The position numbers and the translations under genes were made by a program. A stretch of DNA of 64,000 nucleotides from Luteibacter anthropi (lineage in GTDB: Bacteria; Pseudomonadota; Gammaproteobacteria; Xanthomonadales; Rhodanobacteraceae), in contig NZ_JAARLZ010000001.1 of assembly GCF_011759365.1 (NCBI RefSeq), positions 372,001-436,000 of the forward strand, written 5' to 3'. Shown here piece after piece: positions 17,642 through 26,237 of this stretch; positions within the stretch are counted from its first letter, which is position 1, and every line of letters begins with the position of its first letter. The notes under the pieces are model-generated. The model was not told the origin of the DNA. It was given only the letters and a program-made list of their open reading frames with translations, and made no database searches.

Positions 17642-19855
17642 ATGTCGCTTCGCCCCACCCTGCTCGCCGTCGCTGTTGCCGGCGTTCTTTCCGTGTCGCC
17701 CGTCCGCGCCGAAGACGTGCCGAATCCGCCGCCGGCCGAGCTGGAGGGTGTCAAGGTGGTGGGCGACTGGCTGGGTGAAGCCGCCAACAACACGGTGCAG
17801 AACCATCCGGGTGCACGCACCGTCGTACGTCGCGAAGAGCTGCGCGAGGCCGGTGCAATCAACCTGCGCGATGCGCTGCGTCGCATCCCCGGCGTGCAGG
17901 TGCAGGAAAGCAATGGCACGGGCGGCAGCGACGTATCACTGAACGTGGGTGTGCGCGGCCTCACCTCGCGCCTGTCGCCCCGCTCCACCATCCTGCTCGA
18001 CGGCGTGCCCATCGCCGTAGCGCCCTATGGCCAGCCGCAGGTGTCCATGGCGCCCGTGGGCCTGGGCAACCTCCAGGCAGTGGACGTCGTGCGCGGCGGG
18101 GGTTCCGTGCGCTACGGGCCGCAGAACGTGGGCGGCATCATCAACTTCGTTACCCGTGACATTCCCGAGACCTTCGGCGGCAGCGCGGGCGTGCAGTTCC
18201 AGGGCAGCGACAAGGGCGGCATCCGCACCAACAGCAACCTGTTCCTGGGCGGCACCACGCAGAATGGCCTTGGCGTGGCCCTGCTCTACAACGGCGTGCA
18301 TGGCCCGGGTTTCCGCGAGCGCGAAGACAACGAAAGCATTGACGACGTGATGCTGAAGGCGAAATACGCCATCACGTCCGAAGACACGCTGAGCGCCAGC
18401 ATTCATCACTACGACGGCCAGGCCGGCATGCCCGGCGGCCTCACCCAGGCCGATTACAACGCCGACCCGTTCCAGTCGCGCCGTCCGTACGACGATTTCC
18501 ACGGTCGTCGCACCGACTACGTGATGAAGTACAGCCATGTGGACGATCGTCGCAGCTTCGAGGTGCAGACCTATTACACCGACAGCTTCCGCGGCAGCCA
18601 CATCGAGACGATCAACCAGAATCCGAACGGCACCTACTCGCACCAGCTGAACGCGTATCCGCGCAACTACCACACCTTCGCCATCGAGCCGCGCTATTCG
18701 CAGCTGTTCGACTGGGGCCAGGTGACGCACGAGATCGGCGTGGGCTATCGCTACACCAGCGAAGCGATGCACGAGCAGACCTATCGCAACAACAAGTACA
18801 ACTCGCCGCTGTGGTACACGCCGTTCGACAGCAATCCATACAATGGCCCGTATGTGCTTTCGGGCAACAACACCGGTGCCAACGAGGCGCATGCGCTCTA
18901 CGTCGACGACACCATCAACGCAGGCAACTGGACGATCACGCCGGGCATCCGTTTCGAGCGCATCCACAGCCAGTGGGAAGCGCATCCCAGCAGTACGGTG
19001 ATCGTGAAGGGACCGACGACGCGCCGCGAGGAATACTCCAAGTCGCTGCCGTCGCTCAATGTCATCTATCACCTGAGCGATGCACTGAAGCTCTATGCCA
19101 ACGCCGAAACCTCGTTCGGCTCGCTGCAGTATTTCCAGATCGGCCAGAAGGATTCCACGAACCAGTTCGCCTCGGGCCTGAAGCCGGAAACCGCGCGCAC
19201 CTATGAAATCGGCACGCGCTACGACGACAAGGCCTGGGGTGGCGAGCTGTCGCTGTTCCGCATCAACTTCGATCATGAATTGCAGTTGGTAGGCAAGCTG
19301 CCCAATCAGCCCGATTCGCACGATGGCTGGACCTCACTGGGTGCTACCACGCACAAGGGTGTCGAATCCGCCGGCCATGTGGATCTGGGCGCATTCAGCG
19401 ATGCGTTGAACGGCCTTTCGCTGTGGGGCACGGCAACCTATACCCATGCGTTCTACCGTCATGGATCGTTCGCCGGGCTGGATATCCCCTTCTACTCGCG
19501 TCGCACCGCGAACCTGGGCCTGCGCTACGGCATCTCGCAGTGGACCTTCAACCTCGACGCCTTCGCCCAGTCGAAGCAGCATTCGCCGGGTGCGCCGAGC
19601 TTCGATCCCACCCGCCCCAGCGTGTACCAGCGGGTGCCGACGCCGGATGGCGACCTGGGCGACATCCCGGGCTGGACGACCTGGAACGCCCGAGCCGAAT
19701 ATGCCTTCGGTCCGTCGTACTCGAACCTGCGCATCGGTGCCGGCGTGAAGAACTTCACCGACAAGCGCTACTTTACGCGTTCGACCGACAACAACGACGG
19801 CATCTATGTCGGCCAGCCGCGCACCTACTTCGTACAGGCCTCCGTGGACTTCTGA
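17642..19855 (+). CDS. TonB-dependent receptor (FecA/iron-chelate type)
   Basis: 737 residues with a signal peptide (cleavage after PVRA), a plug domain (about residues 50-165, LRDALRRIPGVQVQE, LLDGVPIAVAPYGQP, VDVVRGGGSVRYGPQNVGGIINFVTR) and a 22-strand-type barrel ending in YFVQASVDF, a correct outer-membrane C-terminus. It lacks the N-terminal STN signalling domain, so it is a plain transporter. The closest described group is Fe(III)-dicitrate-type receptors. A Fur-like site precedes it and a PepSY membrane protein follows with overlapping stop and start, which supports iron-chelate uptake. The ligand is inferred. Confidence 0.92.
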   Translation: MSLRPTLLAVAVAGVLSVSPVRAEDVPNPPPAELEGVKVVGDWLGEAANNTVQNHPGARTVVRREELREAGAINLRDALRRIPGVQVQESNGTGGSDVSLNVGVRGLTSRLSPRSTILLDGVPIAVAPYGQPQVSMAPVGLGNLQAVDVVRGGGSVRYGPQNVGGIINFVTRDIPETFGGSAGVQFQGSDKGGIRTNSNLFLGGTTQNGLGVALLYNGVHGPGFREREDNESIDDVMLKAKYAITSEDTLSASIHHYDGQAGMPGGLTQADYNADPFQSRRPYDDFHGRRTDYVMKYSHVDDRRSFEVQTYYTDSFRGSHIETINQNPNGTYSHQLNAYPRNYHTFAIEPRYSQLFDWGQVTHEIGVGYRYTSEAMHEQTYRNNKYNSPLWYTPFDSNPYNGPYVLSGNNTGANEAHALYVDDTINAGNWTITPGIRFERIHSQWEAHPSSTVIVKGPTTRREEYSKSLPSLNVIYHLSDALKLYANAETSFGSLQYFQIGQKDSTNQFASGLKPETARTYEIGTRYDDKAWGGELSLFRINFDHELQLVGKLPNQPDSHDGWTSLGATTHKGVESAGHVDLGAFSDALNGLSLWGTATYTHAFYRHGSFAGLDIPFYSRRTANLGLRYGISQWTFNLDAFAQSKQHSPGAPSFDPTRPSVYQRVPTPDGDLGDIPGWTTWNARAEYAFGPSYSNLRIGAGVKNFTDKRYFTRSTDNNDGIYVGQPRTYFVQASVDF

Positions 19856-20925
19856 TGAGCCCGACACCACGCCGCTTCCGTGCCGCCCTGAAGACCCTGC
19901 ACCTGTGGCTGGGTCTCACGCTCGGCCTGTTGCTGGCGCTGGTGACCTTGTCGGGCAGCGTGCTGCTCTTCGAAGACCCGCTATTCGAAGCGGCACATCC
20001 CGAGCTGACGTCGCGCCAGCTGCCCGATCTGGCAACACAGGGGCGTGCGCTGGACAGTCTTTTGCAATCGACTGAAGGCAAGCAGCTCCGCACGGTGGCC
20101 GCTCCAGACGCAGAACTGCCGGTATGGGATGGTCAGGCCCGCAATGGCGATCACTACTATTTCGATCCCACCTCGGGCGAGCTTCTGTTCCACCGCGTGC
20201 AGGCGCGCGACATCCTGCTGCTGCTCAAGGAATGGCATACCAAGCTACTGACCGGCGAGATCGGTGAAACCGTACTGGGCATCGTCTCGATCACCGGCCT
20301 GTTCATGCTGTTTTCCGGTGTGTGGCTGTACTGGCCGGGCCGCCAGCGCGCCCTGCGCCACCTGAAGCCGCACACGCAGCCTCCGATACTGCGCTGGGCC
20401 AGCTTCCATCGTTTCGTCGGCGTGGTTGCCCTGCCCCTGCTCATCGTCTCCCTCGGCACAGGCGCCACCATGGCGTACCGCGGCGCCGTGCGTGACGGGC
20501 TGGCGGCGGCCTTCCATGAACCGGCCCGCCCCAAGCCGCCGAAGCGTCCCGCCGCGTCGCATATCGACTGGCCGGCGATCCTGGTCGCCGCACAGGCCGT
20601 TGCCCCCGACGCGGCCCTCACCCGTCTCACCCTGCCAACGAAAGACAACGGCACGCTGGTGATGCGCATCCGCCGCCAGGGCGAATGGAACCCGATCGGC
20701 CGCAGTACCGTCTGGCTCGACCCCGCCACCGCCCAGGTGCTGGGCGGCGAAGATGCGACGCAACTTGGCCCGGGCGGTCGCCTCGCCAACACCCTGTTCC
20801 CCATCCACTCCGCCGCCGTGGGCGGCATGCTCTGGCGCGTCGTGGCCTGCGTTGGCGGGTTGCTGCCGATGTTCCTGCTGGTGACAGGTTTCCTGTTCTG
20901 GCGGGCCCGCAAGCGTCGTCGCTGA
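19855..20925 (+). CDS. PepSY-associated TM helix protein
   Basis: 356 residues with four membrane segments: LHLWLGLTLGLLLALVTLSGS near the start, a second around TVLGIVSITGLFMLFSGVWLYW, a third near FHRFVGVVALPLLIVSL and a last one before the basic tail RARKRRR. PepSY regions lie between them on the periplasmic side. Proteins of this type accompany siderophore receptors and are thought to reduce or release iron. The ATG shares a base with the receptor stop (TGATG), so expression is coupled. Inner membrane. Confidence 0.9.
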   Translation: MSPTPRRFRAALKTLHLWLGLTLGLLLALVTLSGSVLLFEDPLFEAAHPELTSRQLPDLATQGRALDSLLQSTEGKQLRTVAAPDAELPVWDGQARNGDHYYFDPTSGELLFHRVQARDILLLLKEWHTKLLTGEIGETVLGIVSITGLFMLFSGVWLYWPGRQRALRHLKPHTQPPILRWASFHRFVGVVALPLLIVSLGTGATMAYRGAVRDGLAAAFHEPARPKPPKRPAASHIDWPAILVAAQAVAPDAALTRLTLPTKDNGTLVMRIRRQGEWNPIGRSTVWLDPATAQVLGGEDATQLGPGGRLANTLFPIHSAAVGGMLWRVVACVGGLLPMFLLVTGFLFWRARKRRR

Positions 20926-21018
20926 CGCGCTGCCCGCGACAGGCCATAAGTCCGGCTCGTTCATTCCTCCCTGGTAGCCGTATCCTTCTGTCGACTTTCG
21001 TCCATGGGGAACACCTGA

Positions 21019-21819
21019 ATGCGCCGTATCCTTCTTGCTCTCGCGGCCTGTGCCGCCCTGCCCGCTCTTGCCGATGACCATGCTGCGTGGAGCGAGCCGG
21101 TCGCGCCGCACGTTGTCTTCGGTAATACGTACTATGTCGGCACCAAGGGCTTGTCAGCCATTCTCGTGACGTCGCCGCAGGGGCATGTGCTGATCGACGC
21201 GCCGATGAACGACACCATTGCCGCGCAGGTAGAGGGAAACATCCGCAAGCTGGGTTTCAAGGTGGAAGACATTCGCGTCATCCTGAACTCGCATGCCCAT
21301 TTCGATCACGCGGGTGGTCTCGCGAAACTGGCGAAGGACACGGGCGCGCCGGTACGCGTCACGGCGGCAAGCGCAAAGGCGATGATGCTCGGCGGCCGGG
21401 ATCCGGACGACCCGCAGTTTGGCGAGGCGTCTGCGTATACGCCGGTGAAAGCACGCGGCGATATCGTGGATGGCAGCGTGGTCACCATGGGCCCGTTGAA
21501 ACTCACCGCCCACATCACGCCGGGCCATACGCCGGGTGGCACGGCATGGACATGGCGCTCCTGCGAAGGCGGCACGTGCAAGGACATTGCCTACGTCGAT
21601 AGCTTGTTTGCTTTCTCGTCGGACAACTATCGCTACAGCGCCCACCCGGCATTCGTAGCGGCCTATCGTAAAACCTTCGAGCGCGTTGCCGCCCTGCCTT
21701 GCGAGATCCTGCTGACGCCCCACCCCGAACAAGGCGAAGGCGAAACCTGCAAGACCTACGCCCAGGCCGGCGCCAAACGCCTCGACGAAAAACTGGCCGC
21801 CGAACAAAAACCCCACTAG
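21019..21819 (+). CDS. Subclass B3 metallo-beta-lactamase
   Basis: 266 residues with a signal peptide (MRRILLALAACAALPALA), hence periplasmic. All B3 zinc ligands are present: His92, His94, Asp96 and His97 in SHAHFDHAGG, His170 in GHTPGGTAWTW, and His235 in LLTPHPEQ. Ser195 in YVDSL matches the B3 Ser221 position. Length and motif spacing match L1/THIN-B-like environmental enzymes, so carbapenem hydrolysis is plausible but must be measured. It has its own start 93 bp after the PepSY gene, with no LysR-type regulator beside it. The His ligand set argues against a glyoxalase or lactonase. Confidence 0.93.
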   Translation: MRRILLALAACAALPALADDHAAWSEPVAPHVVFGNTYYVGTKGLSAILVTSPQGHVLIDAPMNDTIAAQVEGNIRKLGFKVEDIRVILNSHAHFDHAGGLAKLAKDTGAPVRVTAASAKAMMLGGRDPDDPQFGEASAYTPVKARGDIVDGSVVTMGPLKLTAHITPGHTPGGTAWTWRSCEGGTCKDIAYVDSLFAFSSDNYRYSAHPAFVAAYRKTFERVAALPCEILLTPHPEQGEGETCKTYAQAGAKRLDEKLAAEQKPH

Positions 21820-21827
21820 CCCGCTTG

Positions 21828-22358
21828 TGTAGGAGCGCGCCTTGCGCGCGACCGTTTGATACGTCTCGTTGACGACCGCAGAGGCCTTGCTACGAAGGAG
21901 GAGCCGCTGCGCGGCTCAGTGTCTTATGGCTTCGCCCCTTCGGGCCCGGGGAGCGGGCGGGGTTTCTCGACTCGGCCTCCGTGCCTCGGCGAGAAAGACG
22001 GGCCATCCTGACCCTTCCCCTTCGGGCCTGATCCGCCCACTCCCCTCACCTCCATCAAGTCGCGCCAAGGGCCGCCCCCACCGCCTCTCCCACCGAGATC
22101 GCGGCGTGTTGTAGGAGCGCGCCTGCGCGCGACCGATTGTCGCGAACCATTTTCATCGTTTCGATTCCACCGGTCGCGCGCAAGCACGCTCCTACAGAGA
22201 TGCGGTGTCGCAAGATGGATCGCCGATGCGACCGGTGCCACCTCACGACTAACCTGGAGTAACTACTGTCGTGTAGGAGCGCGCCTGCGCGCGACCGATT
22301 GTCGCGAAACTTTTCATTGTTTCGATATCACCGGTCGCGCGCAGGCGCGCTCCTACAG
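21828..22358. repeat. Five REP hairpins and an unassigned spacer
   Basis: REP copies near 21828-21853, 22110-22133, 22170-22197, 22273-22298 and 22331-22358; the last four form two facing pairs. The copy at 22170 has a mismatch in one arm (GCACGC). Between 21854 and 22109 is a C-rich stretch with no convincing reading frame and arms TTTCTCG/CGAGAAA near 21962-21995. Confidence 0.85.
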
Positions 22359-22365
22359 GGGTGGG

Positions 22366-22821
22366 TCAGGTTTCTTCTTCGCGGTAGCTGGCGTGTTCGG
22401 CTACGCCGGGGAGCGTGGTGGAGGCTACGTCGCGTGCTACGACGGCGCGGTTTTCCACGTGCAATCGAGCTACATAGGCCAGTGGGCCCTGGGCGCCGTT
22501 GATCACGACGTCGTAGCCGCGCTCGGCCAGCTCGACGGCTATCCATAGCGGATTGCCGAGGTCGGCGAATGCTTTTGCAGGCACCTTGACCGCGCCATCG
22601 TTGCAGCGGATGTGGAGTGCCGAGGCGAGCGTTTCGGGCGCTACGCCTTCCGCGCCCCAGATGCTGGCAGGCCATGTGGGTTTGTCGATGGTGAGCGAGG
22701 CGTGGCATGCCACGCCGTCGGCGCGGTGAAAATCGACTTTCTTGACGGTGGTGGCTTCGGCGGTCGCGCTTGCGAAGTGGAGTGCGAGTGCAGCCGTAAT
22801 CATGCAGTGCCAGGTTTTCAA
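22366..22821 (-). CDS. Hypothetical exported protein
   Basis: 151 residues. The start is TTG at 22821, chosen because AAGGAG lies eight bases upstream and the product then begins MKTWHCMITAALALHFASATAEA, a plausible signal peptide. A longer in-frame version to 22908 has no such leader. The mature part has two cysteines (DGVACHAS and HIRCNDG) that could form a disulfide, and a DVVINGAQGPLAYVARLHVE stretch. No family recognised. Probably periplasmic; flanked by REP elements and an AT-rich region. Confidence 0.68.
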   Translation of the reverse strand: MKTWHCMITAALALHFASATAEATTVKKVDFHRADGVACHASLTIDKPTWPASIWGAEGVAPETLASALHIRCNDGAVKVPAKAFADLGNPLWIAVELAERGYDVVINGAQGPLAYVARLHVENRAVVARDVASTTLPGVAEHASYREEET

Positions 22822-22909
22822 CGGTGGGGCTCCTTGTTCCATGCGCGGCGCCGGAGGGGCGTGCCGCCGATCTGGACGGGCCACCGGCGAAATCGAATGG
22901 CAATCCATA

Positions 22910-23060
22910 CGTGATTATAATGATGATTCGTCAGAAATTACTGTTTTCGGATAATTTGGCGTATATATTACGTTTAATGATGGGTTTGGCCTACATTTCT
23001 ATCAATATGGCATCTTATAGTTGTCATATGGGGTGTGGGTATCTGGCCTTTCGCAGTCTT
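22910..23060. promoter_or_regulatory. AT-rich promoter region upstream of modA with palindrome
   Basis: Far richer in A and T than its surroundings. It holds the inverted repeat CGTA-TATAT-TACG (22960-22972), loosely like the TATATA arms of ModE sites, and several TATAAT-like hexamers. Whether it is a ModE site is unproven; no modE gene is in the window. Confidence 0.35.
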
Positions 23061-23110
23061 TCGGGGGAGCCCCTTCTTCCCGGTCGCATTCCATGGCTAT
23101 AGTCCGATCC

Positions 23111-23878
23111 ATGACATCGACCGCCTTTCGCCATCGTCTCCGCATCTTCGGCCTCGTGGCTTTTTGCCTCGCCTGCGGTCCAGTGGTTGCCGCCGACCTC
23201 GTCGTCTCGGCCGCCGCCAGCCTCACCGATGGCTTCCGGGCCGTGGGCGTGGCGTATGAAAAGACTCGCCCAGGCACGCATGTGGTCTTCAACTTCGCGG
23301 CGTCGGACGTGCTGCTGCGCCAGGTCGAGCAGGGTGCGCCCGTGGATGTGTTCGCGTCCGCCGATGAGGCAGCGATGGACAAGGCCGTGGCCGGCAAGGT
23401 GGTCGATGCCACGTCGCGCCGCGATTTCGCCAGCAATACCCTGGTGCTGATCGTTCCCATGGGTACGGGGCAGGCCATTACCGCGCCGACTGATCTGGCC
23501 ACGCCAGCGGTGAAGCGTGTGGCTTACGGCGATCCGGCGTCGGTGCCGGTGGGCCGCTATACGAAGGCGGCGCTTGAGGCGGCAAAGCTGTGGGATGTTG
23601 TGTCGGCCAAGGGCGTGCTGGCGCAGAACGTGCGACAAAGCCTGGATTACGTGGCGCGTGGCGAAGTGGATGCGGGCTTCGTGTTCGCCACCGATGCGGC
23701 CGTTGCGAAGGGCAGGGTGCGTGTCGTGGCGACCGTGCCCACGCCGGTGCCCGTGCGTTATCCCATCGCCTCGGTGGCTGGATCGAAACAAGCAGATGAG
23801 GCGCGCGCCTTCCGCGATTTCGTGTTGTCGGCCGAAGGGCAGGGCATTCTTGCCCGCTACGGCTTCGGCGCGCCCTGA
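23111..23878 (+). CDS. modA: Molybdate ABC transporter substrate-binding protein
   Basis: 255 residues with a signal peptide ending near CGPVVAAD, then the ModA start LVVSAAASLTDGFRAVG. Other family blocks are FNFAASDVLLRQVEQGAPVDVFASAD and the late GEVDAGFVFATDA. It captures molybdate (or tungstate) in the periplasm. Start chosen at 23111 for a compact signal peptide; ATG at 23093 would add six residues. It heads a modA-modB-modC operon with an eight-base gap to modB. Confidence 0.94.
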   Translation: MTSTAFRHRLRIFGLVAFCLACGPVVAADLVVSAAASLTDGFRAVGVAYEKTRPGTHVVFNFAASDVLLRQVEQGAPVDVFASADEAAMDKAVAGKVVDATSRRDFASNTLVLIVPMGTGQAITAPTDLATPAVKRVAYGDPASVPVGRYTKAALEAAKLWDVVSAKGVLAQNVRQSLDYVARGEVDAGFVFATDAAVAKGRVRVVATVPTPVPVRYPIASVAGSKQADEARAFRDFVLSAEGQGILARYGFGAP

Positions 23879-23885
23879 GCGACGC

Positions 23886-24560
23886 GTGGACGGGCTCTGG
23901 ATTCCACTGGCGCTGTCACTGAAGGTTGCCGCCTGGGCCACCGCGATCGACGTGGTGCTGGGTGTCGCGGTGGCGTGGGGCCTGTCGCGCTGGCGTTCGC
24001 CGGCGCGTGAGCTGGTCGATTCCATTCTGACCCTGCCGCTCGTGCTGCCGCCGACGGTGCTCGGTTATTACCTGCTCGTGCTGTTCGGGCGGCGCGGTGT
24101 GCTGGGCGAATGGCTCGATCGGATCGGTATCCAGCTGGTCTTTACCTGGCAGGGCGCGGTGATCGCCTCGGCGCTGGTGGCGTTTCCGCTGGTGCAGAAG
24201 GCAGCGCGAACGGCTTTCGAGGCCGTGGACCCGCAGATGGAGAGTGCAGCGCGGGTGCTGGGGCTGCGGGAGATGGCGGTGTTTTTTCGTGTTTCGCTGC
24301 CGCTGGCATCGCGCGGCATCGTGGCGGGTGCCTTGCTGGCGTTCGCACGGGCCATGGGCGAGTTCGGTGCCACGCTGATGATCGCGGGCAACCTTCCAGG
24401 GCGGACGCAGACCTTGTCGGTAGCCATCTACGCCGCGGTACAGGCCGGTGACGACGCCGGCGCCGGGGTCATGGTGGCGGTGACCTCGGTCACCTGCGTG
24501 GCTGCCCTGCTGCTGGCCGGCTGGCTGGCGCCGAAACATGCGCCGAGGGCCAGCGCATGA
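23886..24560 (+). CDS. modB: Molybdate ABC transporter permease
   Basis: 224 residues starting at GTG. Five membrane segments and the EAA loop (MESAARVLGLREMAVFFRVSLP) that contacts the ATPase identify ModB; LPLVLPPTVLGYYLLVLFG and ARAMGEFGATLMIAGN are family blocks. It forms the inner-membrane channel. Seven bases separate it from modA and its stop overlaps the modC start (ATGA). An upstream in-frame extension runs back through modA and is not real. Confidence 0.93.
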   Translation: MDGLWIPLALSLKVAAWATAIDVVLGVAVAWGLSRWRSPARELVDSILTLPLVLPPTVLGYYLLVLFGRRGVLGEWLDRIGIQLVFTWQGAVIASALVAFPLVQKAARTAFEAVDPQMESAARVLGLREMAVFFRVSLPLASRGIVAGALLAFARAMGEFGATLMIAGNLPGRTQTLSVAIYAAVQAGDDAGAGVMVAVTSVTCVAALLLAGWLAPKHAPRASA

Positions 24561-25216
24561 GCGTGGATGTTGCCATCCGCATGGCGGTGGGCGAGGGCGA
24601 TCGTCGCTTTGACCTGGATGTGGCGTTTGCGTCTTCGCAGCGCCGTATCGTGCTGTACGGGCCTTCCGGTGCGGGCAAGAGCCTGACGTTGCGTGCCATC
24701 GCGGGCCTGCTGACGCCCGATGCGGGTCATGTGCGCATCGACGGACGCACCCTGTTCGACGAGCGCACGAACCTGCCGGCGCGGGATCGCGGGACAGGCT
24801 ATGTCTTCCAGGATTACGCGCTGTTTCCGCACCTGACGGTGGCGCAAAACATCGGCTTCGGGCTGTCGCCCGGCTGGATCAATCCGTCGCGGCGCAGGCG
24901 TGATCCGCGCGTGGAGCGCTGGCTGGCGCTTTTCGAACTGGGGCAGGTCGCCGGCCACCATCCGGCGCAGCTGTCCGGAGGCCAGCGCCAGCGCACGGCG
25001 CTGGCCCGAGCCCTGGCTGCCGAGCCGCGCATCGTGTTGCTCGATGAGCCGTTCTCCGCGCTCGATCCGGCGCTGCGTGGCCGCATGCGCGAGGAATTGC
25101 GCGAACTCCAGGGGCGTCTCGACCTTCAGCTGCTCGTAATCACCCACGATCCGGCCGATGTGGCGGCGCTGGACGGTCACACCGTCGAGATCCGCGACGG
25201 CCGTGTGGCGGCGTGA
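24557..25216 (+). CDS. modC: Molybdate ABC transporter ATP-binding protein, short form
   Basis: 219 residues. Walker A GPSGAGKS (35-42), Q-loop VFQDYALFPH, signature LSGGQRQR, Walker B IVLLDEP and switch His in VITHDP are all present, so it should hydrolyse ATP. It ends just after the nucleotide-binding domain and lacks the C-terminal TOBE/Mop molybdate-binding domain of the roughly 350-residue E. coli protein. ATGA overlap with modB. Loss of the Mop domain would remove feedback by cytosolic molybdate. Confidence 0.92.
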   Translation: MSVDVAIRMAVGEGDRRFDLDVAFASSQRRIVLYGPSGAGKSLTLRAIAGLLTPDAGHVRIDGRTLFDERTNLPARDRGTGYVFQDYALFPHLTVAQNIGFGLSPGWINPSRRRRDPRVERWLALFELGQVAGHHPAQLSGGQRQRTALARALAAEPRIVLLDEPFSALDPALRGRMREELRELQGRLDLQLLVITHDPADVAALDGHTVEIRDGRVAA

Positions 25217-25244
25217 CTTGAGATCGGCGGAGCCAAGGGGGATC

Positions 25245-26237
25245 ATGCCGCCCTTCGATTGCGCCACGAGTGATGCGGTGACCCCAACGGACCACAAACC
25301 CACCGGCAGGCAGCTGGCCAGCCGCGTGGCGAAGTACGCCGTCACCCTGGTGATCGTGGGCATGGCGGTCTTCCTGCTGCACCGCTATATCGCACGGATG
25401 GCCTGGCACGACGTGCGTGACGCCATCGACCGCATTCCGCACTGGCATGTGGTGGGCTCCATCCTCGCCACGCTGGTGAGCTGGGGCTGCCTCACGGCCT
25501 ACGACGTGTTCGCGGTGGAAACCGTGGTGCCGGGCAAGGTGCCGATGAAGATGAAAATCTTCTCCGGCGTGACCACGCATGCCATCTGCAATGCGCTCGG
25601 CTTCCACGCCATCACGGGCACGGCGCTGCGTTACCGCATGCTGTCCACGCAGGGCGTGAGTGCGCCCGATGTGGCGCGCGTGGTGGGTCTGGTGGGTTTC
25701 TCCGTGTCGATGGGTTTTGCCGCGGTGATCTGCATCGCGCTCATGCTGGAGCCGGACATTGCCTATGGCTGGGGTCGCTGGCCCGGCGTCGTACTGGTGG
25801 TGTTGTTCGTATTGTTGCTGCGCTGGCTGGCGGGCAGGCATGACGAGCTGAAGATCTGGAAATTCTCCATGCCGGTGCCGTCGGCGCGGTCGGCTGCCGC
25901 GCAGATCGTGCTGGGCGTGATCGAGATGACCGGCGCCACGCTGGCGATGTATTTCCTCATGCCACCGGAAATCGCAGGCGATTTCCTCGACTTCGCACCG
26001 ATCTACGTGGGCGCGATCATCGCGGGCATCATCAGCAACACCCCCGGCGGCATCGGTGCTTTCGAGGCGCTGACGCTGGCGGCATATCCGCAGGAGCAGC
26101 GCGCGCAGGTACTCGCGGCGCTGCTGGCCTACCGGGTCATCTATGGCCTGGGCCCTGCGCTGCTGTCGTCGGTGGCCGTGGGCATCTTCGAGCTGAGGCG
26201 TCGTGTGCTGAAGCCGCGCGTGGTGTCGCGCGCATGA
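25245..26237 (+). CDS. UPF0104/YbhN-type membrane protein, stand-alone MprF-like flippase
   Basis: 330 residues, about eight membrane helices. The sequence matches the flippase half of MprF: FHAITGTALRYRML corresponds to the ISYGFSN...RYRFYLQ region and NTPGGIGAFEALTLAAYP to the GGLGVFEAVLLAG block of the mprF at 4181-6793. It lacks the DUF2156 synthase domain. The ATG at 25245 has AAGGGGG upstream. Related proteins are thought to flip lipids. Its last codons overlap the next gene, a beta-lactamase-fold lipoprotein, suggesting a joint function. Confidence 0.85.
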   Translation: MPPFDCATSDAVTPTDHKPTGRQLASRVAKYAVTLVIVGMAVFLLHRYIARMAWHDVRDAIDRIPHWHVVGSILATLVSWGCLTAYDVFAVETVVPGKVPMKMKIFSGVTTHAICNALGFHAITGTALRYRMLSTQGVSAPDVARVVGLVGFSVSMGFAAVICIALMLEPDIAYGWGRWPGVVLVVLFVLLLRWLAGRHDELKIWKFSMPVPSARSAAAQIVLGVIEMTGATLAMYFLMPPEIAGDFLDFAPIYVGAIIAGIISNTPGGIGAFEALTLAAYPQEQRAQVLAALLAYRVIYGLGPALLSSVAVGIFELRRRVLKPRVVSRA

